Below are positions 42,487 to 49,284 of a DNA stretch of 49,284 bases, in pieces (position 1 is the first letter of the stretch; the number at the start of each line of letters is the position of its first letter). A program made the translations under genes and the position numbers. The notes under the pieces are model-generated. The model was not told where the DNA came from. It did no database searches and worked only from the letters and a program-made list of their open reading frames with translations. The DNA is from JAAYHG01 sp012735455 (GTDB lineage: Bacteria > Bacillota > DTU030 > DUMP01): positions 1 through 49,284 of the forward strand of contig JBMNIX010000006.1 of NCBI GenBank assembly GCA_050951365.1, read 5' to 3'.

Positions 42487-43872
42487 TCATTCCTGAACTG
42501 GTTCTAAGGGAGTAATCATGGTTGTTCGGCTGAGTTCGAACCTTCCCTCGCGCGGATATAGCCAAATAAGGTCCACCGCCTCTAGACAGGGCTTACGATC
42601 CTTGTTATTCACATAGAGAAGCGCAGCTGTAAGGGGGACCTCCTCACTACCCTGTAGCCCTCTTAACCCTGCCCCACCAGTAGTGCCAGCGTTTATCAGT
42701 ATAGAGCCATCCCGTTCTTCTACCTTAGCCTGGTGAGTATGACCGGTTACAATCACCGGCACCAAACCACGAAAAGCCTCTGCCACCCTTGGATCGTGGA
42801 CAGCTAAGAGGAAGGGAGGCTCTCCCCTCTCCTGAATAGCTACAGAAAACTCGGTTACCTGTGCCAAAACTGCGTCCGGAGTCGCCGGTTTTATGTCAGT
42901 GTTCAAAGCACCGGGATCAGCCCATCCCAGCAGGCTCAAACCTTTCTCCTCAGCCCAGCCTTCCAAACGCTGTATACCTGGTAGCCTGTCTATCTCTCGT
43001 GCCACCACTGGTGAGTCGTGGTTCCCCAAGGTTAAATAATAAGGCACACCTAAACCTGGTAGCTCTCTCAAGAGAATCTCCTCCAACGGCGTACCAAAAT
43101 CAGTTAGGTCCCCTGTATCCACGATGAAGTCCGGTGCAAAACTATCGCATATTTGGGCAATAAAGCTTAGACCGAGCGGGTTGTTGTGCAGATCCGAAAC
43201 ATGTAGAATCTTTAGGCCCTCGTGGAAACCTTGCAGGGGCGTTAAGGCATTGGCCCGCACCATAACTTGGCGCAAGTTTTGCGTCAAATGCTCCACGTCG
43301 GTTCTGAGCTTATCAAGACCCTGCCATGCCTGCTGTGCCAAACCCATCATCCACGGTGCTCCCTTTAAGACACCGGTATAGGACGGGCTCTGCATGGCCT
43401 CAATTCGGTAGGACGCTACTGCGCCAGAGGCTACCACGACAACGGCAGCCGCTCCAATCGCACAGCCCTTTGCAAACCCTCGCCAGCTTCGACACAGGAA
43501 ACATGCACCCCACGCACCACCCAAGACTCCCAGAATAAGAGTCCGGAGAAAGAAATGGGCAATAATCCAACGCCCTTCGTCTTGGAAACGCTTGAGTATT
43601 AGCTCCCGAGACTCTCCCCCAACCAAGGTGCGTTGCAGCCAATCTAGATCCACACTCTGTAGGGTCACCAGGAAATCCAAAGGGGGTAGGTGAGTTCTTG
43701 CGTTGATCGTCCCTACCGGCGGCAGGTTAAGGCTAGTTTGGCCAAAACCCGGAGCAAGCGCCAACTGAAACCGAAAACCCCCTAGCTTATAGCTGGCAGG
43801 TCCAATAAAGACAATTGTCAGCATTGCCCCTGCTACGGCACAAACTACAAAAAAGAGAGTTTTTCGCCTTAT
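42487..43872 (-). CDS. Membrane-anchored calcineurin-like metallophosphoesterase
   Basis: N-terminal half has two membrane segments, one at the extreme start and one at LRTLILGVLGGAWGACFLCR followed by GAAAVVVVASGAVASYRIEA; the C-terminal half is a phosphoesterase: LKILHVSDLHNNPLG, DFIVDTGDLTDFG, YYLTLGNHDSP and VIVTGHTHQAKVEER, all metal ligands present. Substrate unknown. Start: ATG 43824 is the first usual codon but has no site; the frame is open to ATA 43872, seven bases after AGGAGGG, and that longer version adds a proper charged-then-hydrophobic signal (RRKTLFFVVCAVAGAML). 461 residues if ATA is used. Between cinA and thpR. Confidence 0.82.
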   Translation of the reverse strand: MRRKTLFFVVCAVAGAMLTIVFIGPASYKLGGFRFQLALAPGFGQTSLNLPPVGTINARTHLPPLDFLVTLQSVDLDWLQRTLVGGESRELILKRFQDEGRWIIAHFFLRTLILGVLGGAWGACFLCRSWRGFAKGCAIGAAAVVVVASGAVASYRIEAMQSPSYTGVLKGAPWMMGLAQQAWQGLDKLRTDVEHLTQNLRQVMVRANALTPLQGFHEGLKILHVSDLHNNPLGLSFIAQICDSFAPDFIVDTGDLTDFGTPLEEILLRELPGLGVPYYLTLGNHDSPVVAREIDRLPGIQRLEGWAEEKGLSLLGWADPGALNTDIKPATPDAVLAQVTEFSVAIQERGEPPFLLAVHDPRVAEAFRGLVPVIVTGHTHQAKVEERDGSILINAGTTGGAGLRGLQGSEEVPLTAALLYVNNKDRKPCLEAVDLIWLYPREGRFELSRTTMITPLEPVQE

Positions 43873-43899
43873 GCTGTCCCCCTCCTAAAAGGTACACCT

Positions 43900-45153
43900 T
43901 TAGCTGATACCCCGCCCTACTACTTCTTTGCGTACCAAGTTCAAGGCTGCCTGCGCCGCCCGCCGCTTAATAACCTGCCGTCCCCCGCCACGCCATTGAT
44001 ATCGTTCGCTCTTTGTAGCAGTTGTAGAAGACACGGCCACATACACAAGACCTACCGGCTTCTCTACTGTCCCGCCATCCGGTCCGGCAAGGCCGGTAAC
44101 TGCTACTCCCAAGTCCGCTCCTGTAAGTATGCGCACACCTTGTGCCATGGCCTCGGCTACCTCACTGCTCACAGTTCCAAACTGGGCCAATAACGATCTG
44201 CGTACGCCCAGCACCTTCTCCTTCACTGCCTCGCTGTATGCCACCACACCACCGCGAAAGTATTTTGTACTTCCGGGAACATCAGTGAGCCAGTCTGCTA
44301 CCAGTCCCCCAGTACATGACTCGGCAGTAGCCACCGTCAAACCTCGGTCAGACAAATGTCGACCTACCACCTCCTGCATAGTCTCATTATCCACAGCAAA
44401 GACATACTCGCCTAGTCTTTCTCTGACTTTGGCCTCCAATTCATCGAGCAGCTTTTCTGCCTCTTCTTCCGTCTCTGTCTTGGCTGTTAGGCGAAACTGT
44501 ATCTCGGTCTCCTTGGCATAAGGCGCCAAGGTTGGATTGCTCTGCTGAACTAAGTCACTCACCAACTGCTCGGCATGTGACTCGCCAATGCCGTAGAGTT
44601 TTAGAACTCGCGATTTAATCAGTGGTAGCTTGGACCTGAAACGGGCATGGAATCTAGGTACAACATCGTTTTCGAACATGGGTTTCATTTCAAAAGGGGG
44701 GCCCGGAAGAACCACCAAGATATGTCCATCTTTCTCCACCCAGACACCCGGCGCCGTGCCGTTAGGATTAGGCAGCGCCTCCCCACCCGTTGGCATTAGC
44801 GCCTGCTTGGCATTAGCCGGGGGCATTGGCCGTCCTACTCGCTCAAAGTAACCTTTTATGTCATTAAGAGACTCCTCATCCATAACCAAATCAACACCCA
44901 GAAATGCAGCCACTGTTTCCTTAGTCAGGTCGTCCTGGGTAGGCCCGAGCCCACCAGTGAGAATAATAATTCTCGCGCGTCCCCAGGCTGCCTCTAGAGC
45001 AGAGTGTAGTCTCTTGGCATTGTCACCTACAGTTACCACGCGATGCAGATCAATACCCAATTCTGCCAATCTTACACCCAGGTACTGTGCATCGGTATTA
45101 GCTATCTGCCCCAGTAATAATTCGGTGCCTACAGAAATGATCTCTGCCTCCAT
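43900..45153 (-). CDS. cinA: CinA-family competence/damage-inducible protein
   Basis: 417 residues. N-terminal molybdopterin-binding-like domain (AEIISVGTELLLGQIANTDA, ILTGGLGPTQDDLTKETVAA, VLPGPPFEMKPMFENDVV), which in CinA hydrolyses ADP-ribose. C-terminal nicotinamide-nucleotide amidase domain (VATAESCTGGLVADWLTDVP, GVVAYSEAVKEKVLGV, AVTGLAGPDGGTVEKPVGLV). First gene of the recA-containing unit, as in many Bacillota. ATG 45153 has a GGTGATG site. Confidence 0.95.
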   Translation of the reverse strand: MEAEIISVGTELLLGQIANTDAQYLGVRLAELGIDLHRVVTVGDNAKRLHSALEAAWGRARIIILTGGLGPTQDDLTKETVAAFLGVDLVMDEESLNDIKGYFERVGRPMPPANAKQALMPTGGEALPNPNGTAPGVWVEKDGHILVVLPGPPFEMKPMFENDVVPRFHARFRSKLPLIKSRVLKLYGIGESHAEQLVSDLVQQSNPTLAPYAKETEIQFRLTAKTETEEEAEKLLDELEAKVRERLGEYVFAVDNETMQEVVGRHLSDRGLTVATAESCTGGLVADWLTDVPGSTKYFRGGVVAYSEAVKEKVLGVRRSLLAQFGTVSSEVAEAMAQGVRILTGADLGVAVTGLAGPDGGTVEKPVGLVYVAVSSTTATKSERYQWRGGGRQVIKRRAAQAALNLVRKEVVGRGIS

Positions 45154-45256
45154 CGCATCACCGTCTTTCTGTGCTCTTGTTAGTGTGCCATGTTATTATT
45201 TCTATTCTTCGCTAGAGTTACATTTTCTCCTGCTGCCACGGGTTACCCAAGAGCTT

Positions 45257-45287
45257 CAAAAGGGTACTGGCTAAAGTGCCAGTACCC
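45257..45287 (-). terminator. Terminator of the FtsH-like gene
   Basis: On the minus strand GGGTACTGGC and GCCAGTACCC form a perfect 10-bp stem followed by TTTT. The gene's TAG stop (45271-45273) touches the stem. Confidence 0.85.
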
Positions 45288-46806
45288 CAGCGGCTTCATC
45301 CTTTCCAGTTGCTCTGCTGCTCCCCAAAGCGCCCGATTCAGATTCGAGAAAGGCACGCAGCTCATCTCCATTGAGACGTTCCCTGCTCATGAGCTCTTGG
45401 GCAATTCGCATGACTAGCTCATGCTTTTCCCTGATTAACCGGACAGCTTCCGCCTTCTCTTCATTCAGAATATCTCGGATGGCCCCCTGCAGATCTGAAT
45501 CAGGCAGATCGGGTAAAGACACCACCCCGAGGGACGACATCCCAGCGCCGATCATACGTTTCGCCGTATTGATCGCCTGCTCCAAGTCGCCTTGCACCCC
45601 GGTACTGCGGTTACCCAAAATGGTTTCTTCCGCCGCCATGCCAGCCAAAAGAATGCGAAGTTGTCCCCGTAGGTACGTTTCTGTGTACAGATAATAGTCG
45701 TCCTCCGGAACCTGCCGCATGTATCCCAGGGCCTGACCACGTGAAGTTATGGTTAAAGCTGCAACCGAACCAGGGCGAAACGACTCACTGACAACGGCGT
45801 GCCCTACCTCGTGCACAGCCACTCGCCACAACTCATCCTCTTGAGGACGACGGTCTAACTTCTCACCCAGGCTCACCTTATCTACAGCTTCAAGAAAATG
45901 ACGTTCTTCAATTTCTCGTTTGCCTTCGCGCAGAGCCAAGATTGCGGCCTCGTTAGCGAGACTCTCCAGGTGCGCACCAGAAAAACCAAAAGTCTCCCGT
46001 GCAATCCGCGACAAGTTAACATCCGGGGCCAACGGTTTGTTGGCCGTGTGCAGCTTTAGGATTTGCAGACGTCCTTCCTGATCAGGCAACTCTACCCTTA
46101 CCAAGCGATCAAAGCGGCCAGGCCTCAGAAGGGCTGGGTCGAGCATATCCTCTCGGTTTGTAGCCGCAATCACAAGAATTCTGGTCCCATCATCATTCTT
46201 TATACCGTCCATCTCGGTAAGAAGCTGGTTCAGGGTTTGATCATACTCCATATGACCCTGGTACTGACCACGTTTACCACCTAACACATCAATCTCATCG
46301 ATAAATATCACTGCGTTGAAGCGACCCTCCTTGCGCGCCGCTTCCCGCGCTCGTTGGAAAAGACTGCGCACGCGCTGTGCTCCTACTCCAGCGTACATCT
46401 CAATAAACTCACTACCAGAAGCCGCGAGAAATGTAGCGTCTGTGTAAGTAGCCGCAGCCTTGGCCAAGAGCGTCTTGCCTGTACCAGGCGGTCCTGCCAG
46501 CAGTATTCCTTTAAGCGGCCGTATACCCAGTGCAGCAGCCTTATCCCCAGCTCTCATAAATTCTAAAGCTTCAATAAGCTCCTTCTTGGCCGTCGCCTGC
46601 CCACCTATCGCTTGAAACGTTACTTTACATAAACTGCCTTTCGCAGTGTTGCCACCTATCTGCTTGCGGATAACTTTAAGCCCGCCTGTCTCATAAAGGA
46701 GATATAGGAGGCCTATCATAAGGAGGACCGGCAGCGGATTCAATCCCTGCAAGAAAAGATAGAGTAGTACCCCCCCGCTTAATCCCATCAAGACTTCTCT
46801 TTTCAT
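45271..46806 (-). CDS. FtsH-like AAA+ zinc metalloprotease without the extracytoplasmic domain
   Basis: 511 residues from ATG 46806. The N-terminus has only a compact hydrophobic hairpin (LSGGVLLYLFLQGLNPLPVL then LMIGLLYLLYE), so the roughly 75-residue extracytoplasmic domain of true FtsH is missing. AAA core: GPPGTGKTLLAKAAA (Walker A), AVIFIDEIDVLGGKRGQ (Walker B), LLRPGRFDRLVRVELP (second region of homology). Peptidase: HEVGHAV (HExxH), and the third-ligand region near LEQAINTAKRMIGAGMSSLG. Both activities look intact. Start overlaps the upstream gene as ATGA. A second, typical FtsH is probably encoded elsewhere. Confidence 0.88.
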   Translation of the reverse strand: MKREVLMGLSGGVLLYLFLQGLNPLPVLLMIGLLYLLYETGGLKVIRKQIGGNTAKGSLCKVTFQAIGGQATAKKELIEALEFMRAGDKAAALGIRPLKGILLAGPPGTGKTLLAKAAATYTDATFLAASGSEFIEMYAGVGAQRVRSLFQRAREAARKEGRFNAVIFIDEIDVLGGKRGQYQGHMEYDQTLNQLLTEMDGIKNDDGTRILVIAATNREDMLDPALLRPGRFDRLVRVELPDQEGRLQILKLHTANKPLAPDVNLSRIARETFGFSGAHLESLANEAAILALREGKREIEERHFLEAVDKVSLGEKLDRRPQEDELWRVAVHEVGHAVVSESFRPGSVAALTITSRGQALGYMRQVPEDDYYLYTETYLRGQLRILLAGMAAEETILGNRSTGVQGDLEQAINTAKRMIGAGMSSLGVVSLPDLPDSDLQGAIRDILNEEKAEAVRLIREKHELVMRIAQELMSRERLNGDELRAFLESESGALGSSRATGKDEAAGVLAL

Positions 46807-47348
46807 ACCCCGGTTGCTGCCCCCTCTCCCCACTTCCAAAACGTACGCGGCCGTACCTCGTAAAGATAATGATCCCCAGAAACAAGCTCCAGATAGACGT
46901 AATCACCATCAACCCAAAACCTGTCCTCAACCCCCACTGCCCTGGCTTCTGCATGGATGCGCCCTGCCGCTGTACTGAAATTACCCTGGACTAAGGCCTC
47001 TTCAATGTAATAATGGACACGGTAATAGAGGTTCTCCAGGTCGCTCGTCCGCCTGTCTGCAATATTGAGCACAAAACTGCCTGGTGTCAGACTAGACGTT
47101 ACAGCATCCTCAATCTGGCGATATAGAGCGGCAAGGTCGTCCACTTTTCCTAGCTTAAGGTTGACAAGGTATTTATCCCCGATCGTCCTCAGTTCCACAG
47201 CCTCGAGCCCGGAGATGCGTGCCAGTTCGGTTACCAGAGGACGTTCCACCATCAGGCGTATATAGGCCTGATGAACACCAACTAGTAACGCAACCGTAAG
47301 AATAAGCGTAATCAGTACCACATCGATTCTATATCCTCTGTACCTCAT
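46803..47348 (-). CDS. Membrane-anchored protein of unknown function, coupled to the FtsH-like gene
   Basis: 181 residues from ATG 47348, after AGGAGAAACC; longer frames to 47462 run into the promoter. Topology: short basic N-terminus, one helix (VVLITLILTVALLVGVHQAY), then about 140 residues predicted outside or peripheral, including DDLAALYRQIEDAVTSSLTP and LENLYYRVHYYIEEALVQGN. No family recognised. Stop overlaps the protease start (ATGA), so it may be a partner, adaptor or substrate of the protease; the protease lacks its own extracytoplasmic domain, which this protein could supply. Inference only. Confidence 0.72.
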   Translation of the reverse strand: MRYRGYRIDVVLITLILTVALLVGVHQAYIRLMVERPLVTELARISGLEAVELRTIGDKYLVNLKLGKVDDLAALYRQIEDAVTSSLTPGSFVLNIADRRTSDLENLYYRVHYYIEEALVQGNFSTAAGRIHAEARAVGVEDRFWVDGDYVYLELVSGDHYLYEVRPRTFWKWGEGAATGV

Positions 47349-47426
47349 TCCCCGGTTTCTCCTCTCTCTACAACTAGCAGAACGACTGGGTACTTTTCCC
47401 CCACCATATGCCCAGGTACACCTGCT

Positions 47427-47435
47427 ATTATAGCA
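47427..47435 (-). promoter_or_regulatory. Predicted extended -10 promoter for the FtsH-like unit
   Basis: Minus-strand TGCTATAAT: TATAAT at 47427-47432 with TG one base upstream. No -35 match; it would fall within the terminator hairpin just upstream. Confidence 0.55.
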
Positions 47436-47436
47436 C

Positions 47437-47476
47437 AAAAAAACCTGCCCCTCGGCAGGCAAAGCCTGGGGGCAGG
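47437..47476 (-). terminator. Terminator of the rimO-pgsA unit
   Basis: On the minus strand CCTGCCCC and GGGGCAGG pair, with a second internal stem (AGGC/GCCT), followed by seven T. 20 bases after the pgsA stop. Confidence 0.87.
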
Positions 47477-47496
47477 GGTAAAACCTGTTTACTCTT

Positions 47497-48039
47497 CTAC
47501 TCTTGAACCAACCATATGGCTCGCCCCCTAAGGAAGTAATCTAGCCCGGAAGCAATGGTAAAGATAACGGCCATGGACATGGTAATACTGCCCAAGGGTA
47601 GTCGCCATAGGCTGAAGGGAAAATTCCGCAGTAGCAAAGCTGTTATTGCCACGATTTGGAACACTGTCTTTAACTTGCCAAAAGGACTGGCTGCGATGAT
47701 TATCCCTTCTGCCGCAGCCACAGCCCTAAGACCTGTCACCGCAAACTCCCGGCCAATTATGATCATCGCCACCCAGGCCTCTAGTCTACCCCCTTCTACT
47801 AATACTAAAAGGGCAGCACTCACCAATAGTTTGTCCGCCAACGGATCCAACAGCTTGCCAAAACGCGTCACCTCACACCGCTGGCGTGCCAGATAGCCGT
47901 CTAAAGTATCGGTCAGAGCCGCCAGGATGAAAATCCCTGCGGCAATAAAGTCGGTGTACGGGTAATTAAGCCGGACAATAACCATGAAAACAGGTACCAA
48001 GGTGATCCTCAATAAGGTGAGCTTATTGGGCAGGTTCAT
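47497..48039 (-). CDS. pgsA: CDP-diacylglycerol-glycerol-3-phosphate phosphatidyltransferase
   Basis: Makes phosphatidylglycerophosphate for anionic membrane lipids. 180 residues, normal. CDP-alcohol phosphotransferase motif D-xx-DG-xx-AR-x8-G-xxx-D-xxx-D is complete from DTLDGYLARQRCEV to GKLLDPLADK. Several membrane helices. ATG 48039 overlaps the rimO end by 17 bases, so the two are coupled. Confidence 0.95.
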   Translation of the reverse strand: MNLPNKLTLLRITLVPVFMVIVRLNYPYTDFIAAGIFILAALTDTLDGYLARQRCEVTRFGKLLDPLADKLLVSAALLVLVEGGRLEAWVAMIIIGREFAVTGLRAVAAAEGIIIAASPFGKLKTVFQIVAITALLLRNFPFSLWRLPLGSITMSMAVIFTIASGLDYFLRGRAIWLVQE

Positions 48040-49284
48040 GGACTACCCTCCCCACCATGTCATAGATACCCACACGCTCAATCTTGATGGGTACAAATAC
48101 ACCTGGGACTAGACCACCTGCCCGGATGTGGGTCACCCCGTCCACCTCTGGTGCCTGGCGAAAACACCTTCCCACCGCTCTTTTTTCCCCCGCCCGCTCT
48201 ACTAACACGGTCAAGGTCTTCCCCAACCAAGCACGGTTTCGTTTAAGGGAAATACTGCGTTGTATCCGCAACAGACGATCCAAACGGTCATTCTTCACCT
48301 CTCTCGCCACCTGATACGGTAACTGCGCAGCAGGCGTACCCTCTTCAAGCGAATAGGGAAATGCGCCTACCCAATCAAACTCTTGCTCCCGGATAAACCG
48401 GATTAGTTCATCAAAGTCCTCATCGCTCTCCCCAGGAAAACCCACTATGAACGTGGTCCTCAAAGCCGCATCCGGCAGCACCTTGCGTATCTGGTCAAAA
48501 AGCTTCTCTAACCCCGCTCTCCGGCTAGCTCTCCCCATGGCACGTAATATTTTGTCGCTGGCGTGTTGTACTGGGATATCTAAATAGTGGCAGATCTTCT
48601 CTTCTTGGGCCATTACCGTTAAGAGCTCCTCAGTTATTCTTTCTGGATACAGGTAAAGCACGCGCAGCCACTCCACCTCTTTAACAGCGGCCAGTTTCCT
48701 CAAGAGGGAGGCTAGACGGAGCTCCTTATAAAGATCCAACCCATAGCTAGTAGTGTCTTGAGCCACCACTGCTATCTCCCTTGCCCCTTTACGTGCCAAA
48801 AAGCGTGCCTCTTCTACCAGTTCTTCTTCCGGTCGGCTTACCAGTGGACCGCGCAGCATGGGGATTACGCAATAGCTGCAATGGTTGTTGCAGCCCTCTG
48901 CAATCTTGAGAAAAGCTGTACCGGAACCAGTTAAGGGTATACCGCGGACCAGCCCCAGAACCCCCCGGGCGTCCCTACAGCGACAATCCGTTCTCCTTCG
49001 TCCACAGTACGTAGAATCTCTGCTAAACGTCCCAGCTCTCCAGTTCCTACTACAGCATCAATCTCCGGATTTCATCTCTGAGCTCAGTTGGATAGCGTTG
49101 CGCCAGGCAACCAACCACTATCAATTTCTTGAGCTGACCCTTATTCTTGTAGGTGGCAAATTCGAGAATGGTATCAATGGATTCTTCCTTGGCCGCCTCA
49201 ATAAAGCCACAGGTATTCACGACAAGGATATCGGCCTCATGAGGAGATGCAACTATCTCGTAACCTTCTTGCACAAGATCCGCC
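48023..49284 (-). CDS. rimO: RimO, ribosomal protein S12 methylthiotransferase (partial, frameshifted)
   Basis: Radical SAM enzyme that methylthiolates an aspartate of ribosomal protein S12. The 5' end runs off the window; the first visible residues are ADLVQEGYEIVASPHEADIL, then VVNTCGFIEAAKEESIDTIL of the UPF0004 domain. An indel near 49070 and one extra G in a G6 run (about 48961-48966) break the frame; with both fixed it reads EIDAVVGTGELGRLAEILR and then LKIAEGCNNHCSYCVIPMLR, the radical SAM cluster. From 48859 to the stop the frame is intact (FIVGFPGESDEDFDELIRFI; TRAM domain at the end). Distinguished from MiaB by ERITEELL and DIPVQHASDKILRAMGR. Confidence 0.9.

Noticed and set aside
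1..49284. tRNA, rRNA, CRISPR, insertion sequence or prophage features
   Set aside because: No cloverleaf, repeat-spacer pattern, transposase or phage gene was noticed on reading; short tandem copies such as GTTAGAGAAT near 4000-4018 are only two units.

Overview
The window reads as chromosomal DNA of an anaerobic, probably spore-forming member of the Bacillota (Clostridia; Moorella/Desulfotomaculum/Thermacetogenium-like lineages fit, species not determinable from sequence alone). Grounds: the Bacillus-type gene order rimO-pgsA ... cinA-recA-rny-ymdB ... miaB-mutS-mutL-miaA-hfq ... spoVK-methionine gamma-lyase-like ... lexA; a SpoVK homologue; an endonuclease-type MutL with no MutH; strong AGGAGG Shine-Dalgarno sites with many GTG/TTG starts; and oxygen-sensitive metabolism (2-oxoacid:ferredoxin oxidoreductase, B12 mutase, BadF-type activase). 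I saw no rRNA, tRNA, CRISPR array, transposase or phage gene.

Layout. (1) 1-5.13 kb, plus strand: a type IV pilus/pseudopilus assembly block (PilX-like, PilM, PilN, PilO), a DUF1893 protein, then lexA with its own operator. (2) 5.2-9.7 kb, minus strand: a three-gene system (DUF2229/COG3580, COG3581, BadF-type activase) and a PLP enzyme of the methionine gamma-lyase/YnbB family. (3) 9.9-12.1 kb, minus: spoVK, a small GTPase, a membrane protein and a 25-residue membrane peptide with 4-nt overlaps. (4) 12.2-15.4 kb, plus: a metal island (Crp/Fnr regulator, free HMA metal-binding protein, P1B ATPase) interrupting the usual hfq-spoVK neighbourhood. (5) 15.4-24.5 kb, minus: hfq, miaA, mutL, mutS, miaB, an Orn/Lys/Arg decarboxylase, a coiled-coil protein. 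(6) 24.6-35.4 kb, minus: a GntR-led operon for a 2-oxoglutarate:ferredoxin oxidoreductase, methylmalonyl-CoA mutase with its MeaB chaperone, the epimerase and a sodium-pumping decarboxylase. Together these can carry 2-oxoglutarate through succinyl-CoA and methylmalonyl-CoA to propionyl-CoA while making reduced ferredoxin and a sodium gradient, or run partly in reverse for propionate use. (7) 35.6-49.3 kb, minus: housekeeping and RNA/DNA maintenance (PHP phosphoesterase, ymdB, rny, recX, recA, thpR, a metallophosphoesterase, cinA, an FtsH-like protease, pgsA, rimO).

Quality. From base 1 to about 12.1 kb nearly every gene is broken by single-base indels, while 12.2-48.8 kb has only one break (14.39 kb). 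The breaks I repaired by eye are mostly +1 or -1 changes in short homopolymers, and the repaired proteins keep motifs, start sites and operon overlaps. I therefore think most are sequence errors, not gene decay, though this cannot be proved here. I use type 'pseudogene' where a frame is broken several times as sequenced, and 'CDS' with a note where it is broken once or twice.
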